Positions 14,944 to 24,312 of a DNA stretch of 53,651 nucleotides are shown here, in pieces; positions within the stretch are counted from its first letter, which is position 1; the number at the start of each line of letters is the position of its first letter. Source of the stretch: an uncultured Acidimicrobiales bacterium (GTDB taxonomy: Bacteria > Actinomycetota > Acidimicrobiia > Acidimicrobiales > SZUA-35); contig CALIFY010000042.1 of the NCBI GenBank assembly GCA_938021675.1, positions 1 through 53,651 of the forward strand. The letters run 5' to 3'. The notes below the pieces were generated by a model. That model did not search any database, had not been told where the DNA came from, and saw only the letters and a program-made list of their open reading frames with translations. The translations under genes were made by a program, and so were the position numbers.

Positions 14944-17022
14944 TTACCCGCCCCTGCCCCGGCCAAACAGCAGTTTTCTCTTGTGCTCAATGAAGTCGAC
15001 CAGCACATAATCGCCCAGGGTCTGCGGTGTCGTGAAGAACGCTCTCCCCCGGTTCATGGCTGAAATCCGTTCGATGAATCCTCGAAGTCCCGAATCGGGG
15101 TCGAGCATGAACGTGTTAATGGTGATTCCTGCCCTGGTGCATCGCATGACCTCGGCCAGGGTCTGCTCCACGGTCTCTCGCGCCGGTGGGTAACTGAAAA
15201 ACGGAGTGCCATCGGACAGCAGGTGAGCGGTCGGTTCGCCATCGGTGATCATGATGATCTGCTTTGTCCCGGTCTGACGGGCCAACATCTGCCGCGACAG
15301 CACAAAAGCATGCTGCATATTCGTGCCGTACACGAAGTCCCATGACACCTCGGGAAGGTCGGCCGCTTTCAGCTCCTTAGCCACCTCGCTGAAGCTGACG
15401 ATGCCGAGATAGTCCCGAGGGAACTGGGTCGAGATCAAGGCGTGGAGGGCCATCGCCACTTTCTTCGCCGGCAGGAAGTTGTCTCGCATCGGCATCGACA
15501 GCGAAAGGTCGAGCATCAGCACCGTACTGGAGCGAACTTGACGCTCGGTCCGCTCAATCTCAAAGTCATCGGGCGTGAGGCGGACCGGGGTTCCACCTCC
15601 GGTACGACGGATCGCGTTGCCGATGGTGCGCTCGATCGAGAGGTTGAACGGATCACCGAACTCGTACGGTTTGGTGTCGTAGTTCCGCTCATGTCCGACC
15701 CCGACCGACTCAACGTCGTGCGTGCCGAGCCGGTCGGGCGACAACGAGGAAAACAGATCACCCAAGGCCTGCTGGCCGAGGCGACGCAGCCCTCGGGGCG
15801 TCAGCTCCAGGCGACCTTCCTTGCCTTGGATCAGCCCTTGCTCCTCCAGCATCTTGGCCAACTCCGAGACCCGTTGCAGGCTGGCCGCCGCATCGTTCCC
15901 GAGGAGTCGCTCCACCTGATCGAGGTCGACTTCGGCCAGCCCTTGAGGTGCGGTTGCCTGCCGAAGGAAGCGGTCGAGCTGATCGATCTGACCGAGGTCC
16001 TTCATCATCTGCGAACCGTCTGCGAAGCCGAGGGGATCAAAGCCCGAGAAGTCGTAACTGCGTTCCCAACCCGCATCGGGGAACAGCTCCTGGAGGTTCT
16101 GTCCAAGTCTGGACATCTCGAAATTGAGGTCCATGTCTTCCATGAGCTGGTCCGACAGCTCCATGAGCTGGGCCCGTTGCTCCGGGGTCATCGAGTTGAG
16201 CATGGCCTGCATGGCGGCCATCTGCCGGGCCATGCTCTCCAACAACTCATCGAGGGTCTTCGGATCATCGGGGAAGAAGTCGCCGTATCGTTCCATAAAC
16301 CCGTCGAAGTCGGGTTCCTCACCGGCTGCTCGCTGCTCAAGCATCCGATTCAGCTCAGCCATCATGTCTTTCAACCGAGACAGCTCGTCTTGCGACATGT
16401 CGGCCATGGCGCCCGACATCTGATCGAACTGCTGGCGCATCAACTCTTGACGGAGTTTGTCGAGCAGATCATCGAACCGTTGTTGGGCCTCGTTCGACTC
16501 GAACTCGTACTGTTGCAGCCCGCGCACCTTGCCGGCCAAATCGTCGGGCAGCATGTCGAGCTGTATCTGCTTGTTCGCTGTCGTCTCCTTGGCCAACTCG
16601 GCGGCGCGTTGAATGGCATCCGGCTCGGCCGGCTCACCATCGGATTCGATGCGGCCATCCCGCTCGGCCTCCGCCAGCTCGATATCGGCCAACGCCTGTC
16701 GATCATCGAGCGATAGGCGTTCCTGACCGATCAGATCGGACAACTCATCGTTAATCTCGTCATAGACGCCGCCAAGGTCGTGATTTTCGAGTCGTTCTTG
16801 GCGTTCCTGGCGAAGTTGCTCCAATATCTCTCGCAAGCCCTGAATTCGCTCACCGTTGCGGTCCTCGAATCCCTCCTGCATGAGGCGACGGAGCGCGGCC
16901 ATCGGGTCGCCGTGGTACATCAGGTCATCGGTCAGCTCGGCCAACACATCGAGCGCGTCCAGCTCGAATCCCGTCTGGGTACCGTCCCATTTCGAGTACC
17001 GGAATCGTTGGCCGACCATCAC
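14944..17022 (-). CDS. VWA-domain protein
   Basis: A 692-residue soluble protein. Residues about 40-420 are highly charged, Glu/Gln/Met-rich and helical, with QLRQERQERLENHDLGG and QMAAMQAMLNSMTPEQRAQL. Residues about 495-690 form a von Willebrand A domain with the metal-site motif DLSLSM (DxSxS), a downstream threonine in VYGTNMQHAF, and MITDGEPTAH. This layout matches actinobacterial VWA proteins that work with a MoxR-type AAA ATPase, but no such ATPase is in the window. It starts with a GTG-ATG pair. Role unknown beyond likely metal-dependent protein binding. Confidence 0.85.
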   Translation of the reverse strand: MMVGQRFRYSKWDGTQTGFELDALDVLAELTDDLMYHGDPMAALRRLMQEGFEDRNGERIQGLREILEQLRQERQERLENHDLGGVYDEINDELSDLIGQERLSLDDRQALADIELAEAERDGRIESDGEPAEPDAIQRAAELAKETTANKQIQLDMLPDDLAGKVRGLQQYEFESNEAQQRFDDLLDKLRQELMRQQFDQMSGAMADMSQDELSRLKDMMAELNRMLEQRAAGEEPDFDGFMERYGDFFPDDPKTLDELLESMARQMAAMQAMLNSMTPEQRAQLMELSDQLMEDMDLNFEMSRLGQNLQELFPDAGWERSYDFSGFDPLGFADGSQMMKDLGQIDQLDRFLRQATAPQGLAEVDLDQVERLLGNDAAASLQRVSELAKMLEEQGLIQGKEGRLELTPRGLRRLGQQALGDLFSSLSPDRLGTHDVESVGVGHERNYDTKPYEFGDPFNLSIERTIGNAIRRTGGGTPVRLTPDDFEIERTERQVRSSTVLMLDLSLSMPMRDNFLPAKKVAMALHALISTQFPRDYLGIVSFSEVAKELKAADLPEVSWDFVYGTNMQHAFVLSRQMLARQTGTKQIIMITDGEPTAHLLSDGTPFFSYPPARETVEQTLAEVMRCTRAGITINTFMLDPDSGLRGFIERISAMNRGRAFFTTPQTLGDYVLVDFIEHKRKLLFGRGRGG

Positions 17023-17295
17023 CCAAGGCTAGTCGGACGGCTCGACCCCAGCCGTATCGCCAGAAGCCGACAGCGGCCCACTCTGCACTTCCGAACAGTC
17101 GAGCAACCCCGAAACGTCTACTCAGCCACAACACTCCCCCAGACGGCGAGGGGTCGGTTGAACCAACATCAGTCCAATGTCGATCCCCTACATCCACGGC
17201 GCAAGCCTTCGTTTAGTAGCCGAGCACAGCGGGTATAGGCACTGTGCGCCGACGACACCACTTCGCCGGGACGCCGACGACAGAGAGGCCTTTTT
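17023..17295. other. Non-coding stretch upstream of the VWA gene
   Basis: No gene-like frame, RNA gene or clear promoter seen. It probably carries the VWA gene promoter on the minus strand. Confidence 0.4.
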
Positions 17296-17594
17296 GTGAA
17301 CAAAACTCCGAGTTTGATTCGGGGACTATTGCGGTCGGGGTGATGTGTTCTGCGATGTTCTTATCGGGATCCACTTCACCTGCCTTGACATACGAAGGCA
17401 TCCAGGACCAGAACATTCTTTGCGAAGCGGTCGAGGGCAACGACGTACAGTACATCGTAATCGGCAACGCTGTCTTGGCTAATATACGGCCGGTTGATGT
17501 TCCAGGTGATCCTTGCGGGCTGTTCGCGACGCAGGGCTCTGACCGGTTCTACGAGGTTGGAACCTGCGACTCACATAGGACCTCTGACTGCTAG
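17296..17594 (+). pseudogene. Possible frameshifted small secreted protein
   Basis: A GTG at 17296 with GAGAGG seven bases upstream begins a basic N-terminus (VNKTPSLIRGLLRSG) that stops at 17343. The TGA overlaps an ATG in another frame (TGATG). That second frame continues with a hydrophobic start (MCSAMFLSGSTSPA) and about 70 Cys-containing residues to 17594. Together they read like a signal peptide split by a one-base change. Alternatively, only the second frame (83 residues from 17343) is real. No known family. Confidence 0.3.
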
Positions 17595-17694
17595 TCGTTC
17601 CAGGCACGTCAAACCAGAGCTTCGCTACCGCCTTGGCGAATCAGTGGACGGCCAACTCCAACAGTCGGTGCATGATGCCGGTCATGATGACCGG

Positions 17695-18060
17695 TGCTTG
17701 TACCCGCACCGACAGTTGGAGCGTCCAGCATGCCAGATCCGCTGTCCGCATTCAAACGATGACATCTATGTCCTGTTACGTCGCGATCGGGAGACCTGGT
17801 GGGCCGAGAGCGGAAGCGAACTTGATCGGCACCCCACGACGAACGCCACGGAGGTGGAACGCAACGGCGGCCGGCAGAAGTAACAGCCCAGTGACTGTCC
17901 AAAGGCGCTGTGACCGCGAGCGTCGACGAGTCCGGCCTGGCCACCTCGGTCCCGAAGACCCGCTACGAAATCGCGTCATCGCCGACCTGAGGCCAGGTCG
18001 GTCTCCGGAGGCGATCTGGGCCGCCCTCGACGCAGACGACAATCATCCGCCGCGTGTCGA
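17695..18060 (+). pseudogene. Decayed IS30-family transposase fragment
   Basis: In one plus frame, about 17755-17880, the translation contains DDIYVLLRRDRETW and ELDRHPTTNATEVERNGGRQ. This resembles the N-terminal helix-turn-helix of IS30-type transposases, where a xxRHPSTVSRExxRNGG pattern is typical. After a stop near 17883 and a frame change, about 17940-18040 reads LRNRVIADLRPGRSPEAIWA, matching the next conserved block (L-R-x-x-V-x-x-x-L-x-x-G-x-SPEQI). No DDE catalytic domain or terminal repeats are visible. It is a remnant only. Confidence 0.45.
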
Positions 18061-18442
18061 ACGGTCACCCCAAGGTCACCAAAAAAGCAAAGAGGCAAAC
18101 AGAAGCCACCAACGAGCCCGTCCACCAGCGGACGACAACCATTTCCACTACGCCGTACACCCCACATCACCCGAGCACAAAACACGTACGAAGCAAATCC
18201 CCCAACGACGTGTAACTCAAACATCGTGTATCAAGCGCAGGCCGCTGGAGGACTACATCATAAAAACGCCTCAGTTACCCGAGCTCCACCGACTCTTGCC
18301 GCCGCAACCTCCAACCCATCGCGGCTTCCATGAGCCGTCGCCATTCACGGTGACACATTCTGTACTTCAGTCGGTTGCCTTCAGGCCATCATATTGCATT
18401 ACTCGCAAACCTTTGCCTTCCAGACTCTCATAGAAAGAGAAA
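18061..18442. other. Gene-poor stretch after the transposase remnant
   Basis: No frame with family features. Base composition is lower in GC than flanking genes. Probably decayed DNA plus the 3' flank of the small secreted protein gene. Confidence 0.4.
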
Positions 18443-18742
18443 TCATCTGGACACATCACCGTCATCTTCAGAACCGGGAGGAACCTCGAAGGGCACATTG
18501 TTCGGTACATCCAAACAAGAGACGGAATCACCATCAAATTCAGAAGGGTCCCCAACAGGGATCCAGGTAAGATCGTTATCTTCAACCTTTATGAAACACC
18601 GAAGGTTGTCGCGGTCCGAGTCCGCATCTGAAGCAGATGACGGCATGGTGGCAAATGCAATCGACGCAGCGATCCCCACCACCACTGCAACACAGAGACC
18701 CAGGGTCTGAATTATCGAATTTCGTTGCTTTGGAGGTTTCAA
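18443..18742 (-). CDS. Small secreted protein, unknown function
   Basis: A 99-residue protein with a clear Sec-type signal: basic MKPPKQRNS, a hydrophobic core (TLGLCVAVVVGIAASIAFAT), and a cleavage-like SASDA. The mature part is about 65 residues, acidic, with two cysteines (LRCFIK and VSCLDV) that could pair. The start is TTG, with GAGAG a few bases upstream; an upstream ATG is out of frame and stops at once. GC content is lower than the neighbours. It is divergent from the glycosidase-like gene and next to the transposase remnant. No family recognised. Confidence 0.5.
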   Translation of the reverse strand: MKPPKQRNSIIQTLGLCVAVVVGIAASIAFATMPSSASDADSDRDNLRCFIKVEDNDLTWIPVGDPSEFDGDSVSCLDVPNNVPFEVPPGSEDDGDVSR

Positions 18743-18962
18743 GTATCTCTCATTTCTCTCAGGGACAGAACGCTATGGCGAGCCATGACACCCAACCAGA
18801 GCGGCGCTAACGTCTCGACCTGTACCCAGAAGCCACCACCGGCAAACATCACAGACAAACCCGGCACGCCGCTGCGCGGTTCACCCGACACAACCGGATG
18901 CCAGCGTCCCCTGATTCGCTATTCCCCATCAACCGGTGGTCCAGCGTAGGTAACGTAGCCGA

Positions 18963-20198
18963 ATGGCCAACGCAGTCGACACCGAGAATCCATTCGACTG
19001 TGGGGTCGTCCTCACCGCTACCGAACTCGAAGGTCCGGCCCGAGCCGCGAGCTGGCGGCGCTGGGTGGATACCGGTCGGGCTCCGAACCCCACCCGCGAC
19101 ATGGTCGATGGCGCCGGGTTCACCGACTCGTGGGCCGACGACCTGGAACAGCTGGCCGGGCTGGGCGCCACGTCCGTGCTCCTCACCCTGGAGTGGGCGA
19201 CCCTCGAACCTCGACCACGTCAATACGACGGGGACGCCATCGAGTTTCGCCGCCAGGTCTTTGAGACGGCCCGGAACCTGGGTTTGGAACCGTGGGCTTG
19301 CCTGGTTGACGGAACGCTGCCCGGCTGGTTCGCCGACGACGAGGGGGGTTTCGGCGACGACCGATCCCGCGGGTTGACCTGGCCCCGTCACGTCGACTGG
19401 ATCGGCGAAACCTTCGGAGATCAGGTCGCCGGTTGGGTTCCGCAAAGGGAACCGCTGCACAACGCCCTCCGACAGTACCTGTTCGGCACCGCCCCACCGG
19501 GCCGCCGCGACCCGGCCGCTGCCGCCGACGCGGTCGCCGACGCAATCCGGGCCGAGTACGAGGCATGGCGGTTGTTGGCCGGATCAGCTCCGGTGGCCAC
19601 CTACCAAACCGCTCGACCGGTCACTGCCGCACCGGACGATGTCAAGGCCGGACCTTTGGCCGCCGGATTCGAACGGCTGTTATGGCACCCGTGGCTGGCG
19701 GCGATCACCGAGGGTCAGTTGATCGTCGGTGACCACCCGCCTCGCCGGATCGATGGGCTACGGGGAGCGTTCGATCGAGTCATCGTGCAGCTCCGTCCCG
19801 CGGTTCAGATCGACGGAGCCGGCCGCTGGCACCACCACCCGGCGAACATGGAACCCGGCCCCACCGGTCTTGTGGCGTGGCCAGACGCATCGGCCGAAGC
19901 GCTCCACCGGGTGGTCGACGAGGTCGACGATCGACCGGTCATCGCCGCTGGCGACCTGGCCGACGTAGCCGAAGACGGGTCGCGCCGGCCCGACTACCAG
20001 CAAGCGATTCTCGAGGTTGCCGTGGACGCCGGTGCGTCAGGATGGTGGCAATCCAGCCCGATTGACGGCTATCACTACGAGTACGGCTTCGATCTCCACC
20101 CCGGGCTGATCTCCTACGACCGGGCAGAACGGAAAGAAGCCGAGAAGTTCAGACGAGCAGCGAATTCCGGTGGCCGCGTCCAACGGGTCGCCGGGTGA
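18963..20198 (+). CDS. Glycoside hydrolase family 1-like protein lacking the nucleophile
   Basis: A 411-residue TIM-barrel-type protein. Family GH1 features are clear: SVLLTLEWATLEPRPRQYDG (compare the usual S-x-E-W-x-R-I-E-P block), LGLEPWACLVDGTLPGWF, and an acid/base region near Glu163 (WVPQREPLHNAL, where GH1 has NEP). The usual nucleophile motif [IV]TENG is replaced by VIAAGDLAD near residues 326-334, so the catalytic glutamate is Ala329 and Gly is lost. The following YQQAILEVAVDAGASGWWQS and YGFDLHPGLISYDR match the GH1 C-terminus. It is probably a non-hydrolytic relative that binds sugar or serves another role. It is followed 10 bp later by the LtrA gene. Confidence 0.8.
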   Translation: MANAVDTENPFDCGVVLTATELEGPARAASWRRWVDTGRAPNPTRDMVDGAGFTDSWADDLEQLAGLGATSVLLTLEWATLEPRPRQYDGDAIEFRRQVFETARNLGLEPWACLVDGTLPGWFADDEGGFGDDRSRGLTWPRHVDWIGETFGDQVAGWVPQREPLHNALRQYLFGTAPPGRRDPAAAADAVADAIRAEYEAWRLLAGSAPVATYQTARPVTAAPDDVKAGPLAAGFERLLWHPWLAAITEGQLIVGDHPPRRIDGLRGAFDRVIVQLRPAVQIDGAGRWHHHPANMEPGPTGLVAWPDASAEALHRVVDEVDDRPVIAAGDLADVAEDGSRRPDYQQAILEVAVDAGASGWWQSSPIDGYHYEYGFDLHPGLISYDRAERKEAEKFRRAANSGGRVQRVAG

Positions 20199-20208
20199 GG
20201 GAAGAACG

Positions 20209-21414
20209 ATGAACGCAACAGTCAGCAGTGATGGTCAGTCCTCGGATAGCCAGACCGACGAACAAGACGAGAAAGCGGCGATCCCACTCGAGCTTTTCTT
20301 CGACTTGGTGTTCGTTTTTGCCATCACCCAGGTGGTCTCGCTGATCGCCCATGATCTCACCGCCACCGGGGTCTTCCGGGGTGCGGTCGTACTGGCCCTG
20401 TTGTGGTGGGGTTGGGGCGCCTGGACCTGGACCGCCAACCTGATAGATCTGGACCCCCGGGTCCACCGAGCCGTGATCCTGACCGCGATGGCGCCTATCT
20501 TCATCATGGCCCACTCCGTTCCATTCGCCTTCGAGGACCACGGGGTTTGGCTGGCCGGTGGATACGCCGCGGTGCGGGTGTTGTCCGGCGTCCTTTTGAC
20601 GGTCGGCACTCGACACGACGCGGCGATGAAACGGGCGTTGGTGCTTTTTCTCCCGGCGTCGGCGGCCGGGCCCATCGCAGTAATTATCGGCGCGGTTCTG
20701 GGCGGCGGACAACAGCAGTGGTGGTGGCTCGCCGGTTTCTGTTGCGAACTCGCCTCCGCTGCACTGGCCGGACGGGCCGACTGGGCCATCGACGCCGGCC
20801 ATTTCGCCGAACGACATGGCCTGATCGTGATCATCGCACTCGGCGAATCGATCATCGTCGTCGGCACTCGCGTCGTCGATCAAGAGCCGAGCGGTTCGTT
20901 GGCCGTTCTACTCGGCGTGGGATTGGCTGGAGTCTGCGCATTGTGGTGGGCATATTTCGATCGTTTGGCCCTGGTTTGGGAAACCGCCCTTCGGAGTGCG
21001 GACGAACACGAGATCGGCCACGTCGCCCGCGACATTTACTCATTCCTTCATTTCCCGATGATCGTCGGGATCGTCCTCTACGCCGTGGCCCTAGAGGAGG
21101 CCTTTTCACATCCTGACGATCCGATGGAACCGGTGGTTGGATGGCTGTTGATCGGGGCCATCGGTCTGTTCCTCTCGGCCACCGCTCTCGCCACATACCG
21201 GGCGTACCGGGGCGAGGTCTTATACGAGCGTGTGATCGGCTTGTCCGTGATCGCCGCCATTGTCCTCGGCTGGTCAGAGGCCGCAGCCAAGTCGGTGGCG
21301 TTAGCTACCACCGCCGTCCTTCTGGCCACGATGACGGCTGAATACGTCCGCTATCGGGACAGGATCCGTGGCCTCCCAGCTGAGGCCGAATCGGCGGCGG
21401 TCGCCGATTCGTGA
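20209..21414 (+). CDS. LtrA-family membrane protein
   Basis: A 401-residue multi-span protein. The opening after a hydrophilic 30-residue tail is IPLELFFDLVFVFAITQVVS, the signature of the LtrA (low temperature requirement A) family. A second conserved block, HFAERHGLIVIIALGESIIV, is also present. About ten to twelve spans in total. LtrA proteins were named in Listeria from cold-growth mutants; the molecular role is unknown. I chose the ATG at 20209 because GAGGGAAG lies just before it. An upstream GTG would overlap the GH1-like gene. Its last 64 bp overlap the convergent ABC-ATPase gene. Confidence 0.85.
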   Translation: MNATVSSDGQSSDSQTDEQDEKAAIPLELFFDLVFVFAITQVVSLIAHDLTATGVFRGAVVLALLWWGWGAWTWTANLIDLDPRVHRAVILTAMAPIFIMAHSVPFAFEDHGVWLAGGYAAVRVLSGVLLTVGTRHDAAMKRALVLFLPASAAGPIAVIIGAVLGGGQQQWWWLAGFCCELASAALAGRADWAIDAGHFAERHGLIVIIALGESIIVVGTRVVDQEPSGSLAVLLGVGLAGVCALWWAYFDRLALVWETALRSADEHEIGHVARDIYSFLHFPMIVGIVLYAVALEEAFSHPDDPMEPVVGWLLIGAIGLFLSATALATYRAYRGEVLYERVIGLSVIAAIVLGWSEAAAKSVALATTAVLLATMTAEYVRYRDRIRGLPAEAESAAVADS

Positions 21415-22718
21415 ACCGTCGACGTCCGACCGGTCTGGATCTCACAGCCGACATCGATCTGAACTCGTCCGTATCCGGCACCCGGGCCTTTGATCACGAA
21501 CTCGCCGAGCCGATGGATTCGATCGTGGGTTACGTTTCCATCGACGCTCTCCACCGCGACGGTCAACCAATATTTACCATCGAGCAGCGGCACATTTCGT
21601 AACGTGAAACGAGCGTCGCCTTCACCGTCAGCGGTAATTGGCCCGCCGAGCACCTCGTTGGTCGATGCATTCATCAAAATGGCGTTGTCTTCGGTCCGCA
21701 TCACGAGACGAATACGGAAATCGCAACTCTGATTCACACGGAAGGCGACGGCAACCTCGATGGAAGCCCCAGGAGCGAAGACCGGAGGCCCGACGGTGGC
21801 CGTTGGCGAGTCGGCTTCAATATGTGCGCCCAGCAGTGACACCGCCGGTTGGGTTTCGTGTTGCTCCCGTGGTTCGCTCCGAGGAGACGACGACTCGGCG
21901 GGACCATGGAGCGCCTCGCGGTATACCTCGATGGCGGTGTCCACGTCGCCGACGTGGAGCATACGGCCTCTATGAAGAACGAGCGCCCGATCACAGAGCT
22001 CTCGGATATTCTCCGCGTTGTGACTGACGAGCACAAACGTGCGACCCATGCGGCGAAAACGGCGGACTCGTTCCATGCATTTCGTCTGGAACGCCTCATC
22101 GCCGACGGCGAGCACCTCGTCGACCAACAGGATGTCTGGGTCTAGGTGAGTAGCTACCGCAAATCCGAGCCTGGCCGTCATGCCGGACGAATACAGCTTG
22201 ACTTGGACATCGATGAACTCTCGGATCTCCGCAAAGTCCACGATTTCGTCGAAAAGGTCGTCGATCCTCGACCGAGAAAATCCGAGGATCGAGCCGTTTA
22301 GGTAGATGTTCTCCCGGCCCGTCAACTCCGGGTGGAATCCAGCCCCCAACTCCAGGAGTGCGGCCAGCCGTCCCCGCACCTTTACCGAGCCGGTACTGGC
22401 CTGATACGTGCCGGCCATGATCTTCAATAGCGTGCTTTTTCCCGAGCCGTTGTGGCCGAGAATGCCGAACGACTCGCCGATCGCGACATCAAATTCGATC
22501 CCATCGAGAGCGCGAAAACCAGATTTCGGACCAGAACGGCTAGCTAGAAGTCGCTCTTTTAGCGTGTGGGCCGGTTCGGCACCAAGCTTGAACTCTTTGG
22601 TGAGATGTTCGACAACGATGGCTTGCACCCGGCTCTTTTTGGTGACCGGACTCGGGGTCTCTACGATCGAGGGTTTCGGGGGCACGAACTGCATCGTAGT
22701 GGAGAAGTGGGCTGCCAT
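21351..22718 (-). CDS. Polysaccharide-export ABC ATPase (Wzt-type)
   Basis: A 455-residue protein with an ABC domain (about 25-270) and a C-terminal sandwich domain (about 295-430). Motifs: Walker A GHNGSGKST, signature YSSGMTARL, Walker B DILLVDEVLAVGDEAF. The YSSGM signature is typical of Wzt/TagH/RfbE exporters of lipid-linked glycans. The C-terminal part (VSLLGAHIEAD, FAPGASIEVAVAFRV, LLDGKYWLTVAVESVDG) matches the Wzt carbohydrate-binding domain that recognises a capped glycan end. The expected partner permease Wzm is not in the window. I place the start at the ATG at 22716-22718, 5 bp after the preceding gene's stop. The last 25 residues lie past the domain and overlap ltrA. Confidence 0.87.
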   Translation of the reverse strand: MAAHFSTTMQFVPPKPSIVETPSPVTKKSRVQAIVVEHLTKEFKLGAEPAHTLKERLLASRSGPKSGFRALDGIEFDVAIGESFGILGHNGSGKSTLLKIMAGTYQASTGSVKVRGRLAALLELGAGFHPELTGRENIYLNGSILGFSRSRIDDLFDEIVDFAEIREFIDVQVKLYSSGMTARLGFAVATHLDPDILLVDEVLAVGDEAFQTKCMERVRRFRRMGRTFVLVSHNAENIRELCDRALVLHRGRMLHVGDVDTAIEVYREALHGPAESSSPRSEPREQHETQPAVSLLGAHIEADSPTATVGPPVFAPGASIEVAVAFRVNQSCDFRIRLVMRTEDNAILMNASTNEVLGGPITADGEGDARFTLRNVPLLDGKYWLTVAVESVDGNVTHDRIHRLGEFVIKGPGAGYGRVQIDVGCEIQTGRTSTVHESATAADSASAGRPRILSR

Positions 22719-22723
22719 CCGGC

Positions 22724-24208
22724 CTAGGTGTCGCAAACGAGAGCCGGGTATAGATGGTTCGAAGACTCGATTACCGCCACGTGGTCCTCGTTGAATCCGG
22801 CCCATCGGGCCCGCCAGGCATCGATAGGCGAGGTGTCGGCACAAATCGTTTCAAGACGCTTGGCCTCAACCACCGACTGGCTTCCCGCCCCGTCGAGTAA
22901 CGACCCGAAACTGGCGAGACGAAGACCCAAAATTGCCACGGCTACCACGATGGTTATCCCGACGCCCAGGCGGGCAGGGGTGAGGTTCGGGCGTCGTCGG
23001 TCGACCAACGTCCAGACACTCAGCACGGTCACCGCTCCAGCCAGTGCCGTCGAACGGGCGAATCGGCTGATGTCGTATGCCCCCGTGACCTCGCGAGAAA
23101 CGGCGATGAACACGGCGGCCGCCGTTACGTATCCGAAGGCCAACACCAAGAATGCCCCCAACGGGCTCGGCGGAACCCATTCACCCCGGCGCCGAACCAC
23201 AAACTGAACCGCCCGGATCCACAAGACCAACAGCGCGAGGCCAATAGCCGTATATATTCCGTCGACAGGCCCGTCGGATACCAGCGGCCGAACCGATGCC
23301 ACCGACGACCCGAGCAACTGGAGAATTTCGGCAGCGAGTGTCCGTACCGACGTTCCGGGAATGGCCTCGGCGGCTGAAGGCTCGGCCCCGACGAAGAGCA
23401 AGATCAGACGGCGGACCGCCACAGAACAAAGGGCGAGGAGCCCGACCCGTCGGAATCCCGGCGACCATGGGGTTCGCCAGATCACCGCGGCGGCCACCCC
23501 GGCAGCCAACAACACCACGACCAGCACGCTGGCCGCCGCATCTCCAACCACGAGGGCCCCCACGATCAAGACTTGAAGCCAGGTGGTTCGAGCGACACCG
23601 AAGAGCGTTGAACGGTCGGCAGAGATCGACGGTCTTGGGGGTGACTCCCCCGGTGCGAACTCTACGATCAACGCTGAGGTGGCAAGCAGCGCCATGATCG
23701 TCACCAGGTAATACAGCTGTTCGAAGAGAAGAAGCGAGTTGATCAGCGAGCCGGGCACGTCGAACCGGACGACCGACAGGCCGACGAGATTGGCCAAGAG
23801 AACCCGCGCCGCAGTCGATGTTGTGCCGCTACCGGCAACCGTCATCCCAACCCAGCCACCGAGAAGCGACACCGTACCGACGATGGCAACTGCACCGATG
23901 GCCCAAAGAAACCAATAGCTATACCGGGTTGCCGCCATATGAGCGAAAAAGATCGAGACCGCGCTGGTGTGGCCGACCAGGTCGACCTCAGCAAAGAGCT
24001 CAGACCGTTCGAGCCGACCATCCCCAGATACCAAAATCGACCAGCGCCAAAGGTCGCCATAGTCTGGCGTGGCACGCCGGCCACCAATCTGTATCACCAA
24101 AGAAGCAAGAACGACGGCCGCGAAGCTCAACCCTGGAATTGGCGTTAGCAGCAAGCCGATCGTCGACTTCGCACTCCGGTCACGCTGGGGAGGTCCTTCG
24201 ACAAGCAT
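22724..24208 (-). CDS. Multi-span membrane protein, possible GT-C-type glycosyltransferase
   Basis: About 494 residues with roughly ten to eleven membrane segments. After the first span a loop contains YGDLWRWSILVSGDG and SELFAEVDLVGHTSA. A first extracytoplasmic loop with acidic residues is a GT-C-like feature. The C-terminal 50 residues are outside and Cys/Trp-containing. No exact family recognised. The frame begins with a TTG at 24217, but the ATG three codons in is used here; neither has a ribosome site. It precedes the Wzt-type ATPase by 5 bp, which suggests a role in surface glycan assembly. Confidence 0.6.
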   Translation of the reverse strand: MLVEGPPQRDRSAKSTIGLLLTPIPGLSFAAVVLASLVIQIGGRRATPDYGDLWRWSILVSGDGRLERSELFAEVDLVGHTSAVSIFFAHMAATRYSYWFLWAIGAVAIVGTVSLLGGWVGMTVAGSGTTSTAARVLLANLVGLSVVRFDVPGSLINSLLLFEQLYYLVTIMALLATSALIVEFAPGESPPRPSISADRSTLFGVARTTWLQVLIVGALVVGDAAASVLVVVLLAAGVAAAVIWRTPWSPGFRRVGLLALCSVAVRRLILLFVGAEPSAAEAIPGTSVRTLAAEILQLLGSSVASVRPLVSDGPVDGIYTAIGLALLVLWIRAVQFVVRRRGEWVPPSPLGAFLVLAFGYVTAAAVFIAVSREVTGAYDISRFARSTALAGAVTVLSVWTLVDRRRPNLTPARLGVGITIVVAVAILGLRLASFGSLLDGAGSQSVVEAKRLETICADTSPIDAWRARWAGFNEDHVAVIESSNHLYPALVCDT

Positions 24209-24300
24209 CGAAGTCAATGTAGATCTTTATACTTCATAGTGGCGGCACGCCTTGACTAGATTTGCCCTACATATGCCCATGTGTTCCCTGCCATCAAAAC

Positions 24301-24312
24301 TATACTCCAGAC
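24301..24312 (+). promoter_or_regulatory. Possible leaderless -10 promoter of the GT2 cassette
   Basis: TATACT at 24301-24306 is followed by six bases (CCAGAC) and then the GTG that suits the glycosyltransferase start. This is the spacing of actinobacterial leaderless promoters, and no ribosome site is present. No good -35 element is seen. Confidence 0.45.
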
